Below are positions 32,193 through 40,364 of a DNA stretch of 64,000 nt, in pieces. The notes beneath the pieces were generated by a model. The model ran no database searches. It was not told where the DNA came from and saw only the letters and a list, made by a program, of their open reading frames with translations. This DNA comes from Parabacteroides faecis (lineage in GTDB: Bacteria; Bacteroidota; Bacteroidia; Bacteroidales; Tannerellaceae). Location of the stretch: assembly GCF_014647375.1 (NCBI RefSeq), contig NZ_BMPB01000007.1, forward strand, positions 1 through 64,000. The letters run 5' to 3'. Position numbers and translations under genes: made by a program. How positions within the stretch are numbered: the stretch's first letter is position 1; every line of letters begins with the position of its first letter.

Positions 32193-34130
32193 TTAGGCCG
32201 CCTTATCACTTCCTGCGTTCCCTTTTTTCGTTCCGGTGAGTTTCCTCTCCTGCTTTTCTTCAGTCGGCTGCGCTTCGGCTTTTTGTGCTGCCGCCTTTTC
32301 CGCTTTCTTCATCTCCTTTATCCTCTCTCCCAAACGTTCGTGCCTTTTCTGATATTCTTCCTCGTGGGTGGCTTTGGCAAGTCCGTACTGGTCGGGGAAG
32401 TGCATGTTTGCGAAGTCCCTCAAGAGCTTGGATGCGTTATTGTCTCCGTAACCGCCCTCGCAGAGGGAGTGGATGATGAAATCGCGTTTGATGACCGTCC
32501 TTTGTGCGTCCGTCAGTTTGGCTACAATCTTCATCCGCTGTTTCTCGTCCAACGGCATCGGCTGGTCCTTGATGCCGCAAAGCGGATAATGCTTCCTTTG
32601 CAGTTTGGTCAGCATGATGAAATAAAGCATTCCGTCCTCATACTGCGTAAACGGACTTTCGGGATAGTCATTCTCACGGACTATCTTTTTCGTATCGGCA
32701 ACAATCTTCTCGGTGGAGAGTTGTTTGAAACGCTTGTCCCGCTCCTGCAATGTCTCAATGGTGACGGGGGCGGTTTCCTTCCTGTTTATCTCCACATAGC
32801 AAAGTTCGGGTTCTGTCTGTCCCACTTTGACGTAGGTCTTTATCCTGCCCTCCTCCCTTTTACGGTTGAGTTCTTCCACCTTTCGGGCGTATTCCTCGTT
32901 TTTCTGTTCAAAGGTCTGTACCGCTTGTTCATACTCTGTCGGTTCGGAGAACTGCTCCTTTTGCGGTGCTTCGGGTGCTTTGGGAAATTCCCTTGCCGAT
33001 ACGTTATAGTCGAGTTCTTTGATTTCATGCCCTTTCTTGTCCAATTTTTGGAGTGCCGTGTCGTTACGGCTTCCGTAATAAGGTCGGGCGATTACCAGCT
33101 TCGGGTCGGATTTCAACAGTTTCTCCGTTTCCTTTGCCACATGCGCTGCGTTCTTGGCTTCCAGACATTTGCGGTTGGTACAATGTCCGCACCCGTTATG
33201 TTCGGCAAAAAGGTTGTAGTTGGCTGCGTTGTGTGCACACGCCTTGCATTCCGTCTTGTCGAACTTGTATTGTTCAAGGTCGGTTGTGTAGTATTTCTCA
33301 AAATGTTTCTTGAACAGATTGAGCGTATAACCGCTCCAATCGTCCCTATTGCCCTGCTTCAGATGGCTCTCGTACACGTCCTTTTGGATGTTGGCTTCAT
33401 AGGTGCTTATTTCCTCGGCCACGCTGACGGTGATTGTCCCGTTATCCAGCAGTTCACCGACAGGCGCATACAATTCGTTCAGTTTCAAACGTGTATAGAT
33501 ATATTTCTCGCTCCGTCCGAAGCGGCTGACGAGTGAGTACATGTCGTACCTGCCCTTTTCAAGCAGGCGTTTGAAGGCTCTCGCTTCCTCGGTGGGGCGT
33601 ACCTGCTCACGCTGTAAGTTCTCGCTTAGTGACATGTCCTCCACTTCATCGTCCGTTATATGGTCGTATATGGTTGCCTTTATCGTCTTTGCTCCTGCAA
33701 GCAGTGAGGCACGGTAGCGGCGTTCGCCGTAGATGATTTCGTAACCGCCTGCCGTGCGTGGACGTACGGCAATGGCCTGCAAGACTCCCACTTCCCGAAT
33801 GCTGTCCGCAAGTTCCTGCAAGGATGTGTCATTGAACGTCTTGCGGTGGTTGTCCGCACTTGGGTGTACGGCTGTGATGTCAAGGTCTATTTCAGCCGTT
33901 GCCGTTGCAAGCGGTGTCTTAGGCGTGGCTTGCTGCGGTATTTCTTCCACAACGGTGGGAACGGTTGCCGTTTCGGGTGCTTCCGTCACTCCGGCAGTTG
34001 TGGGTATGTCCTGCCCACAGATTAACGTCATTGGCTTGGGGATGATTGCCAAAGCGGTTACCTTTACTGCCGTTTCTTTCTCTGATTTCTGAACTTTGTT
34101 GTTCTTCCGTGCATTCTTGTTCGTTTTCAT
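32193..34130 (-). CDS. ParB/Spo0J-family partition protein
   Basis: I start at ATG 34130 (MKTNKNARKNNKVQKSEK); the longer frame covers the intergenic gap. The 645-residue protein has the ParB N-terminal nuclease-like domain: HPSADNHRKTFNDTSLQELA, then GYEIIYGERRYRASLLAG, then LSENLQREQVRPTEEARAF (about residues 90-190). A helix-turn-helix region follows (SRFGRSEKYIYTRLKLNEL, about 205-225). The long C-terminal half is charged and specific to Bacteroides conjugative transposons. It should bind a parS-like site on the element; no complete parA is encoded in the window. Four Cys (CKACAH, then CGHCTNRKC) form a likely zinc site in the middle. Confidence 0.85.
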   Translation of the reverse strand: MKTNKNARKNNKVQKSEKETAVKVTALAIIPKPMTLICGQDIPTTAGVTEAPETATVPTVVEEIPQQATPKTPLATATAEIDLDITAVHPSADNHRKTFNDTSLQELADSIREVGVLQAIAVRPRTAGGYEIIYGERRYRASLLAGAKTIKATIYDHITDDEVEDMSLSENLQREQVRPTEEARAFKRLLEKGRYDMYSLVSRFGRSEKYIYTRLKLNELYAPVGELLDNGTITVSVAEEISTYEANIQKDVYESHLKQGNRDDWSGYTLNLFKKHFEKYYTTDLEQYKFDKTECKACAHNAANYNLFAEHNGCGHCTNRKCLEAKNAAHVAKETEKLLKSDPKLVIARPYYGSRNDTALQKLDKKGHEIKELDYNVSAREFPKAPEAPQKEQFSEPTEYEQAVQTFEQKNEEYARKVEELNRKREEGRIKTYVKVGQTEPELCYVEINRKETAPVTIETLQERDKRFKQLSTEKIVADTKKIVRENDYPESPFTQYEDGMLYFIMLTKLQRKHYPLCGIKDQPMPLDEKQRMKIVAKLTDAQRTVIKRDFIIHSLCEGGYGDNNASKLLRDFANMHFPDQYGLAKATHEEEYQKRHERLGERIKEMKKAEKAAAQKAEAQPTEEKQERKLTGTKKGNAGSDKAA

Positions 34131-34212
34131 AACTATAAATTTTAATGGGTTGATATTGATTGAATTACTTTCGATAGGCAGGGCGGTTTGTTCCGCCCTG
34201 CCTTTTACGTCT

Positions 34213-35223
34213 CTATACGTTGGCATACGTTGCGAGTGTCTCACGTACTTTCTGTTCCTGCTTCCTGCTGTATATCCATCCTGCACGCCTTTCACCGTTA
34301 TAGGTAAGGTTCGCACGGAACAGACCGTTCAAGCCTTTCAAAACGTCCTTTATCGGCTTGGTGTCCCCGAATACGGCTATCGCCTTTTCGCTGTATTCCA
34401 CAATTTCAAGATTGAGCGTTGAGAGGTCTGTGGATGTTGTCGGCTGTGCTTCGGTTTCCCCTTGCGGTGCTTTCAGACAAATGTTAGCTTTATCCCCTGC
34501 GGTGTGGGCATATCGTTCGATAAACTTTTCAAGGTCGTAAATCCGCTCTTTTGAAATCGTCCAACCGCTGTACTTGTTACGTCCCAAATACATGCCGTCC
34601 CCCATGCTGTAATTTTCACGGTGTTCGTACTCCTTGTCGTTCCCTGCCAGATAAGCCGTTCCCTCAAAATTGGCGGCATATTTGCGCATTTCGGAAAAGA
34701 GGTTTCGTGTATGCGTGGAAAAGCCCAAAATCACGGTTCTTTCTATACGGTAGTCGTAGTAGTCCGTATAGCTGTCACACTCGCTCACCCGTAGTTCACC
34801 GATAATGGCGGCTTTCGCGTCCGAAGGGATAAGGGGGCGCAAGCGTTCCGCTCCGATTTTTGCGGTGTGTTCGTTCCTCTGCCGTTCTTCCTCCGCTTTT
34901 CTGTCATCCTCCGTTTTCTTCTCCCTCGCTTTGGTAAGCAGGGCGGCTGTTTCCAACGGATCCAAAAATTTGGGGTTCGCATCGTCATAATACATGCCTA
35001 TCCCGAATTTTTCCGACAAGGGCCGGATAAGGTCGGAAGTATGAAACTCGTGTGTCCGCAAATTGATAAGATGATAGGTTATTCCCCACTGGCTGCGGCT
35101 TATTTCATACACTACATAGCTGTCGTAGCTGTAACCTTCCAGCATTACCACTTGATTGACTGAAACGGTCTGTTCGTCTCTGTCATAGCTTCTGTTCGCT
35201 CCCAATAAATGTACTTTGTTCAT
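34213..35223 (-). CDS. Conserved transposon hypothetical protein
   Basis: The 336-residue protein has an N-terminal beta-rich stretch (VHLLGANRSYDRDEQTVSVN), a charged helical segment (KTEDDRKAEEERQRNE, about residues 103-118), and a C-terminal part with YSGWTISKERIYDLEKFIE. I recognise it only as a type of protein carried upstream of parB in Bacteroides conjugative transposons, without a known activity. It is 82 bases upstream of parB on the same strand and is presumably co-transcribed. No signal peptide or membrane segment is present. Confidence 0.65.
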   Translation of the reverse strand: MNKVHLLGANRSYDRDEQTVSVNQVVMLEGYSYDSYVVYEISRSQWGITYHLINLRTHEFHTSDLIRPLSEKFGIGMYYDDANPKFLDPLETAALLTKAREKKTEDDRKAEEERQRNEHTAKIGAERLRPLIPSDAKAAIIGELRVSECDSYTDYYDYRIERTVILGFSTHTRNLFSEMRKYAANFEGTAYLAGNDKEYEHRENYSMGDGMYLGRNKYSGWTISKERIYDLEKFIERYAHTAGDKANICLKAPQGETEAQPTTSTDLSTLNLEIVEYSEKAIAVFGDTKPIKDVLKGLNGLFRANLTYNGERRAGWIYSRKQEQKVRETLATYANV

Positions 35224-35254
35224 AATGAGTTGTTTTAATGATTAATATTTCGTT

Positions 35255-35533
35255 TCAGAGTATCACGCAAAAAAGGATGATGAAAAGGAGAAGGATAGCG
35301 GAAAGAATGCGCCACACGGCACGGATGAGGAAAACCACCACCGCCAAAACTACCAACGTGGGCAGAATACCGCCTAAAACCGTCGCCACACCACCGACAA
35401 AGGCACACACGAAACGCACCGCCACATACGCACCGAAGCCGACCAGCAACCACTTCACCAAAATTTTTATGCCAGTTGGAGCGGAGCCGAAGCCTCGTTT
35501 CAAATCTTGCTGTATTTCTGTTCTCTTTTTCAT
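35255..35533 (-). CDS. Small two-TM membrane protein of the transposon
   Basis: I start at ATG 35533 (MKKRTEIQQDLKRGFG); the frame upstream is GC-rich intergenic sequence. The 92-residue product has a basic N-terminus, a membrane segment at about 25-60 broken by a glycine-rich stretch (GGVATVLGGILP), and a second at about 62-90 that ends at the stop. It lies 31 bases upstream of the 336-residue gene on the same strand. Similar small membrane proteins accompany CTn ParB loci. Function is unknown. Confidence 0.6.
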   Translation of the reverse strand: MKKRTEIQQDLKRGFGSAPTGIKILVKWLLVGFGAYVAVRFVCAFVGGVATVLGGILPTLVVLAVVVFLIRAVWRILSAILLLFIILFCVIL

Positions 35534-35621
35534 AACATTGACTTTTTTTTTATGCCTTGTCGGTGGCTTCACCTTGCTCGTTTCAGGGGGCAGATACGGA
35601 CGGGGAGAAAATATGCAAGGC

Positions 35622-35678
35622 TTTTGGTGAAAAATTTTCAACCGCCCCGCTGGACGGATTGAAAAATTTTCGCCAAAA
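35622..35678. repeat. 20-bp imperfect inverted repeat with palindromic arms
   Basis: TTTTGGTGAAAAATTTTCAA (35622-35641) and TTGAAAAATTTTCGCCAAAA (35659-35678) are inverted copies. Each arm contains the palindromic word GAAAATTTTC or a close variant. It lies in a 220-base GC-rich leader just upstream of the leftward membrane-protein/parB genes and may control them. Confidence 0.55.
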
Positions 35679-35904
35679 CCCGTAGGGCGCAAAGCGGCCT
35701 TGCAGATTTTTAGGGGCCCCGGCCGTAGCTTCGCACCCTGAACCATGCAAGGGGAAGTCATGACGGGATAATAAAAATGAGGAAATTGTTATATGAGGAA
35801 AAAGAGATAAGGAAATACTGCAAGATTCGAGAGGATTGCTATCGTCTCAATCAGTATATGACCATTCGCAACATGGTGTTAAACCCAACCGATTGAAACC
35901 ATTT

Positions 35905-35990
35905 GGATGAGAGTTATTGTATAAGGGAAGACTTTCACGTATGGTTATGTGAGAGGTTTGGGCTGAAATACCCAGACCTACTTGATTTAA
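35905..35990 (+). ncRNA. Group II intron 3' end fragment (domains V-VI)
   Basis: The stretch GACTTTCACGTATGGTTATG, then GTGAGAGG, GGGCTGAAATACCC and a final CTACTTGAT, resembles the 3' terminus of bacterial group II introns (domain V hairpin, domain VI, end CTACTYGAY). The pairing in domain V is imperfect, and no reverse transcriptase or 5' part is present. A 39-codon frame just upstream (35777-35896) has no recognisable domain. It appears to be a deletion scar of an intron between the transposon backbone and rteC. Confidence 0.45.
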
Positions 35991-36002
35991 AGTCTTAGGT
36001 TA

Positions 36003-36842
36003 TTATTTCTTTTTATGCCCTTGTGTCCAGCTTTGCATCCGTTTGGTTAATGCTTCTTTCAATGAATCCAAGAAAGGTGTCTTATTATTACGGATACGCA
36101 TATCGCTGAATGTGCGTGAATGGTTAGAGTCCAATTCAATATTAAAAACGGTCTGGATATAGTTAAAAAGTTTTGCCAAAGGAATATCACCAAAGACTTT
36201 ACGGCTATCCCAAGCGTAAATCTGTTCATAAAGTTCTGTTTTTGTCGCAACCCACGTGATACGGACGCGAGGTAAAGATTGTTCTAACCGGCGATTTTCC
36301 AATGCTTCAAGTTCCTTATTCAGATATACCATCAACATCTCGTTAGCTTTCAGCCTGGCGACCTTGAAATCACAATTAGTAGAAAACATCGGATCACGTT
36401 CGTAATGGAACGATTCCAGATAAAGAGCCGTGTCGATACGTCCTCGCAAATAGTAGATTGAATCCAAATGCGTCAAGCCTGAACGGTAATAACGCACGAA
36501 ATCCGAGCGTTTTGTGTTGTAACGATTGATAGCCTTGATTTCATCAATCAGATAAGCCCGCTGTGAATCTACTCCTACCGGACGATTCATTTCGATATTA
36601 TAGACCTTACGATAGTAAAGCAATCGGTAAAACAAACGAGGTTTTATTTCTTTGAAGAATTCTATTTCTTCCGCTTCATCTTTGAATGTATAGGAACCTA
36701 TAAACTCTTTTACCTGTTGAAAAGCATTAGCCAATACTTGTGAGGCTTCAAGAGATTTCTTCATGATATTCAAGTCTGCGGACTCGATTTTCTTCAATTT
36801 CTTTTCAATCTCTTTTTCGAGATTATTGATAAACTCATTCAT
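36003..36842 (-). CDS. rteC: RteC family regulator of element excision
   Basis: The 279-residue protein matches RteC of CTnDOT-type elements in length and motifs. It has EIEFFKEIKPRLFYRLLYYR (about residue 60), then YYRSGLTHLDSIYYLRGRID, and a C-terminal winged-helix-like portion (TKTELYEQIYAW ... FNIELDSNHSRTFSDMRIR). RteC activates excision genes under tetracycline control in CTnDOT; the RteA/RteB two-component pair is not in the window. It starts 2 bases after the end of tatC on the same strand. The cargo operon may therefore read through into it, tying element behaviour to cargo induction; that is inference. Confidence 0.88.
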   Translation of the reverse strand: MNEFINNLEKEIEKKLKKIESADLNIMKKSLEASQVLANAFQQVKEFIGSYTFKDEAEEIEFFKEIKPRLFYRLLYYRKVYNIEMNRPVGVDSQRAYLIDEIKAINRYNTKRSDFVRYYRSGLTHLDSIYYLRGRIDTALYLESFHYERDPMFSTNCDFKVARLKANEMLMVYLNKELEALENRRLEQSLPRVRITWVATKTELYEQIYAWDSRKVFGDIPLAKLFNYIQTVFNIELDSNHSRTFSDMRIRNNKTPFLDSLKEALTKRMQSWTQGHKKK

Positions 36843-36844
36843 TT

Positions 36845-37594
36845 CTAATTTAGAACTTTATGATGTTTAGACTGTTTTACAATCAAAATGCTAATCTCAT
36901 ACAATACCCACATCGGCAATGCAACCAGCGAGAGCGTGAACACGTCCGATGTCGGGGTAATAACCGCAGCGATTACGAGAACAATCACGACGGCGTGTTT
37001 CCGATAGTGGCGCATGAAATCCGCTGAAAGAAACCCCAACTTGGTGAACAGCCACGATAGTATCGGAATATCGAAAACAATGCCCATTGCAAGACACATC
37101 ATTACAAGTGTCGAGATATACGAATCGAGTGCGATCAGATTATCCACCTCGCCGCTCACCTGATAAGTTCCTAAAAAGCGGAATGTCAGCGGAAAGATCA
37201 AAAAGTCGCTGACGAGTACCCCCAGAGAGAACATCGCATAACCGCCTCCGACCATCCGCACTACATATCGTCGTTCATTATCATAGAGTGCCGGGGAAAC
37301 GAACCGGAACAACTGGTAGAGAATATAAGGCGAAGCGCACAGTACTCCGGCACATAGGGCTGTCTTCATGTGGATGATGAACTGCTGCGCCAGCCCCGTA
37401 TTGATAAGCCGTACGGAAAACGGTTCCACCGCACCTCCCGCCCATACCGCCATGCGGTCGAGCAGCCGGTAGGTAACGAATCCGTCGTCTTTCGGTGCAA
37501 GTACGATGGCGAACAATTCTTCCTTGAAACAGAACGCCGCGATGCCGAACACGACGGCTACGGCGACAATCTTCACGATTGCCACCCGCAGCAC
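36845..37594 (-). CDS. tatC: Sec-independent translocase TatC (N-terminal frameshift suspected)
   Basis: The protein has the six-helix TatC layout: an N-terminal segment at about 1-25, TALCAGVLCASPYILYQLFRF with the conserved loop (about 80-100), and VIVLVIAAVITPTSDVFTL near 205-225. It forms the receptor of the twin-arginine pathway. The listed start is a GTG. Upstream in the same frame the codons read CWEHLDV, the typical TatC N-terminus, but reach a stop without a start codon. An ATG at 37640, 4 bases after the tatA stop, opens the other frame through MVTGTHT. A 2-base loss in a CA repeat at about 37619-37626 would explain this. A protein from the GTG would lack only about ten residues. 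Two Tat substrates are encoded in the same operon. Confidence 0.8.
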   Translation of the reverse strand: MLRVAIVKIVAVAVVFGIAAFCFKEELFAIVLAPKDDGFVTYRLLDRMAVWAGGAVEPFSVRLINTGLAQQFIIHMKTALCAGVLCASPYILYQLFRFVSPALYDNERRYVVRMVGGGYAMFSLGVLVSDFLIFPLTFRFLGTYQVSGEVDNLIALDSYISTLVMMCLAMGIVFDIPILSWLFTKLGFLSADFMRHYRKHAVVIVLVIAAVITPTSDVFTLSLVALPMWVLYEISILIVKQSKHHKVLN

Positions 37595-37643
37595 ATCTAA
37601 ATGTTCCCAGCAAAGATTGTGTGTGCGTCCCCGTTACCATCGG

Positions 37644-37838
37644 TTATTTCTTTTGCTCGGTATCCTCAATCTCTTTTTCCACGCTGTTCATCCCCTCTTT
37701 GAAGGAACGCACGCCCTTACCGATTCCCTTCATTAGTTCGGGGATTTTTTTGCCGCCGAAAAACAGCAATACTACCAATACGATCAGTAGCACTTCCTGC
37801 ATACCGATACCGCCGATAAATAGTGGTGTCATCATCAT
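37644..37838 (-). CDS. tatA: Twin-arginine translocase subunit TatA/E
   Basis: The 64-residue protein has a short periplasmic N-terminus and a membrane helix (EVLLIVLVVLLFFG). The conserved FGGKKIPEL hinge follows, then an amphipathic helix (GIGKGVRSFKEGM) and an acidic tail. This is the complete TatA architecture; oligomers form the passage for folded proteins. Its ATG overlaps the stop of the upstream alcohol dehydrogenase-like gene, and tatC follows 4 bases later. It sits in an operon with two proteins that carry Tat signals, so it probably serves them specifically. Confidence 0.93.
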   Translation of the reverse strand: MMMTPLFIGGIGMQEVLLIVLVVLLFFGGKKIPELMKGIGKGVRSFKEGMNSVEKEIEDTEQKK

Positions 37839-38938
37839 TATTTGCGAATTAACCCGTTTATCATTTCAAAGATTTCATTTTCATCAAGTTCCGTATCGCA
37901 AGGAATACAGCCGACTTGTTCGTGGTTGATTATGCCATCGTAATACATATCCATCCCGAAATCGGAAAACAACGCTACCAGCTTCCTCGAAGATTCCTCT
38001 ATGGAAGAATCGAAACCGAATACGTCGAGATAGTATTTTCCGACATCCTCCGCATGGCGTTTTCCCATCGCTTCGAGGAATCTCGGAAAAATAGACGTCA
38101 GGCTTCTACGGTAAGAACTGCCGAATAACTTTTCCGGAAGAAATTCCAACTCGTAAATGTCGTATGCGTAAGCCTCCTCTTTTCCTATGCCCATTCTGGA
38201 CGAAGTGGAAAGAGATGCGCCCATCATAATAATACCTCTTGCATCAAGGTCATTCGGATTTTTCAGTAAAGTCTTCGTCGCTTCGAGTACGTTTTTGATA
38301 TAAGAAATTCCTGCATCGTAGGACATCCGGTTTTTGTCGCCCAAAATACACGCCGATAGTTGAACCAGTGTAACAAGTCCCGTATATGCGGTCATCTCTT
38401 TGTCTAAAGTCAGGGAATATTTGGGACAAAGAATAGCATAGTCGGCCGGTATGCCGTATGCCGTTCCGAAATCGTCCGTCTTCGAATCGACGGATACAGC
38501 CCCAAGTCCATTCTCCGAACCGCTGGACGGATAGGTCGGTATCAATACGAGCGGCAGTCGTTGCAGCCCGTAAGAAGGTTTCCCTTTCAGGTAATCCCAC
38601 AAATCGGATTCATGATAAAAGCCGAAAGCCATCAATTTGGCACTATCCATCACACTTGCGCCTCCGGCTCCGACAATCAGGGTTACGCCGTTGGACTTGG
38701 CAAACCGAATACCCTCTTGTATTTTGGAAAATTCCCTTGAAGAAGCTCCATATTCCACAAAATGAATGTCGGCATCGGTCAATGTTCGGATTATATCATC
38801 GTAGCACCCATTTCGTTTTACGGAACCGCTACCGTAAACAAACATCACTTTATGCCCTTTAGTCACTTCTGCGATAGTCTCCCGTATATCATTACGAAAG
38901 AGCAGTTTCGTATCGTTTCTGAAAATAAAATCTTTCAT
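37838..38938 (-). CDS. Iron-containing alcohol dehydrogenase family protein lacking metal ligands
   Basis: The 366-residue protein has the family's NAD(P) fold: VMFVYGSGSVKRNGCYDDI, LIVGAGGASVMDSAKLMA and LIPTYPSSGSENGLGAV. Helix pairs that normally carry one Asp and three His for Fe or Zn are replaced: GLVTLVQLSACILG stands where D-x3-H is expected, and YAYDIYELEFLP and YRRSLTSIFP lack the two later His. The cofactor site is present but the usual metal site is not, so it may be an inactive or repurposed dehydrogenase. It has no export signal, the only enzyme of this operon without one. It overlaps tatA and the reductase gene by 1 base each. Confidence 0.75.
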   Translation of the reverse strand: MKDFIFRNDTKLLFRNDIRETIAEVTKGHKVMFVYGSGSVKRNGCYDDIIRTLTDADIHFVEYGASSREFSKIQEGIRFAKSNGVTLIVGAGGASVMDSAKLMAFGFYHESDLWDYLKGKPSYGLQRLPLVLIPTYPSSGSENGLGAVSVDSKTDDFGTAYGIPADYAILCPKYSLTLDKEMTAYTGLVTLVQLSACILGDKNRMSYDAGISYIKNVLEATKTLLKNPNDLDARGIIMMGASLSTSSRMGIGKEEAYAYDIYELEFLPEKLFGSSYRRSLTSIFPRFLEAMGKRHAEDVGKYYLDVFGFDSSIEESSRKLVALFSDFGMDMYYDGIINHEQVGCIPCDTELDENEIFEMINGLIRK

Positions 38939-40350
38939 TATAATGTCTCTTGTTTAAGTTGTTCCACAAAGAAGTTTATTCGCTGCATTTGTGCCGGGAT
39001 ATTGATGCTTTGCGGGCAATGGTGTACGCATTGGTCGCAGCCGATGCAATGGTCGGCCTGCCGCAATTTCGGCACGGAACGGTCGTATCCGACGAGAAAT
39101 GTCCGTCGAGCTTTCCGATAATTCTCGTCCTGCGAAGAGACGGGAATATTCCCTTCGTTGATGCACTTATTGTAATGTGCGAATATGGCAGGAATATTCA
39201 ATCCGTATGGACAAGGCATACAATACTGGCAGGCGGTACAGGGAACCGACGGGTATTTCAGCATAGTCTGCGCCGTATCTTCCAAGACTGCCAACTCCTC
39301 TTCTGTACAAGGATCGAGCGGCGAGAAGGTACGGATATTGTCCTGCAAATGTTCCATATAGGTCATGCCGCTCAATACGGTCAATACCTTTGGAAACGAA
39401 CCCGCAAAACGAAATGCCCACGAAGCGATACTATCTTCCGGGCAACGCTGTTTGAGCCTGCCGTTCAGGTAGTTGGTCAGCGTGGTAAGTCTGCCGCCCA
39501 ACAGCGGCTCCATTACAATAGCCGGTATATCACGTTTCTCCAACTCGGCATAGAGGTATTCCGCGTTGAAATTCATACCTGAAGCGTGCCGGTAGTCCAT
39601 ATAGTTCAGTTGGATTTGTACAAAATCCCATTTGAACTCATCGTGTCGGGAGAGCAGGTAATCGAACACTTTCACATCCCCGTGATAGGAGAAACCCAAA
39701 TGCCGGATACGCCCCGCTTCCCGTTCTTTAAGCAGAAAGTCGAGCAGTCCGTTATCAAAAAAACGCTCCATCAAAAAAGGCATACCGCTCCCGATACCTA
39801 CTATATGGAGCAGGTAATAATCGAAGTAATCGGCCTGCAACTCCTCGAACGACCGGCGGTACATCTTTACCGAAGCATCGAACAGCTCTTCGGGAGACAA
39901 CCCTTGCCCGGCCAAACGGTGGTTCGACATCTTCGTTGCCAGATAGTACGAATTGCGCGGATGGCGCTTCAATGCTGTTCCGGTGGCTTTCTCTGAAAGC
40001 CCGCGACAATAGGGAGGAGCCGTATCGAAATAATTCACTCCATGCGCTAGGGCATAATCTACCAATCCGTTGACTGCTTCTTGGTCGATAACTTCTCCAG
40101 TTCCATCCGGCGACGGCATCATAGGCCAGCGCATACAGCCATAGCCGAGTAGCGAAATCTGCTCTCCCGTTTTCGGATCGATACGATAGGTCATCTTATC
40201 GGTCGGGACTTCGCCTTGTGCGCTACCTCCGGTTCCGGCATCCCGAAAGGAACATCCCGCAACCGTCGTTGCAGACACCGCAGTAACTCCGGCTCCCAAC
40301 CGCTTCAGGAACTCACGCCGGTCTATCCTATGTTTATCTGTTTTTTCCAT
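38938..40350 (-). CDS. Tat-exported aldo/keto reductase with C-terminal ferredoxin domain
   Basis: Residues 1-32 are a twin-arginine signal (DRREFLKRLGAGV) ending in a lipobox VAGC. An aldo/keto reductase barrel follows (GYGCMRWP, VDYALAHGVNYFDTAPPYC, then KMSNHRL and HLGFSYHG, about residues 65-340). A C-terminal 4Fe-4S module has CTACQYCMPCPYGLNIP and CIGCDQCVHHCPQSINIP (about 380-450). AKRs are normally cytosolic NADPH enzymes. The [4Fe-4S] fusion suggests electrons from the membrane polyferredoxin instead of, or besides, NADPH. The tatA and tatC genes lie two and three genes downstream. It follows the polyferredoxin gene by 14 bases. Confidence 0.88.
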   Translation of the reverse strand: MEKTDKHRIDRREFLKRLGAGVTAVSATTVAGCSFRDAGTGGSAQGEVPTDKMTYRIDPKTGEQISLLGYGCMRWPMMPSPDGTGEVIDQEAVNGLVDYALAHGVNYFDTAPPYCRGLSEKATGTALKRHPRNSYYLATKMSNHRLAGQGLSPEELFDASVKMYRRSFEELQADYFDYYLLHIVGIGSGMPFLMERFFDNGLLDFLLKEREAGRIRHLGFSYHGDVKVFDYLLSRHDEFKWDFVQIQLNYMDYRHASGMNFNAEYLYAELEKRDIPAIVMEPLLGGRLTTLTNYLNGRLKQRCPEDSIASWAFRFAGSFPKVLTVLSGMTYMEHLQDNIRTFSPLDPCTEEELAVLEDTAQTMLKYPSVPCTACQYCMPCPYGLNIPAIFAHYNKCINEGNIPVSSQDENYRKARRTFLVGYDRSVPKLRQADHCIGCDQCVHHCPQSINIPAQMQRINFFVEQLKQETL

Positions 40351-40364
40351 ACTGTTATCTGATT

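Noticed and set aside
32082-33536. 484-codon frame opposite parB
   Set aside because: Antisense shadow of the well-supported ParB gene; composition is Phe/Val/Cys-rich with no domain.
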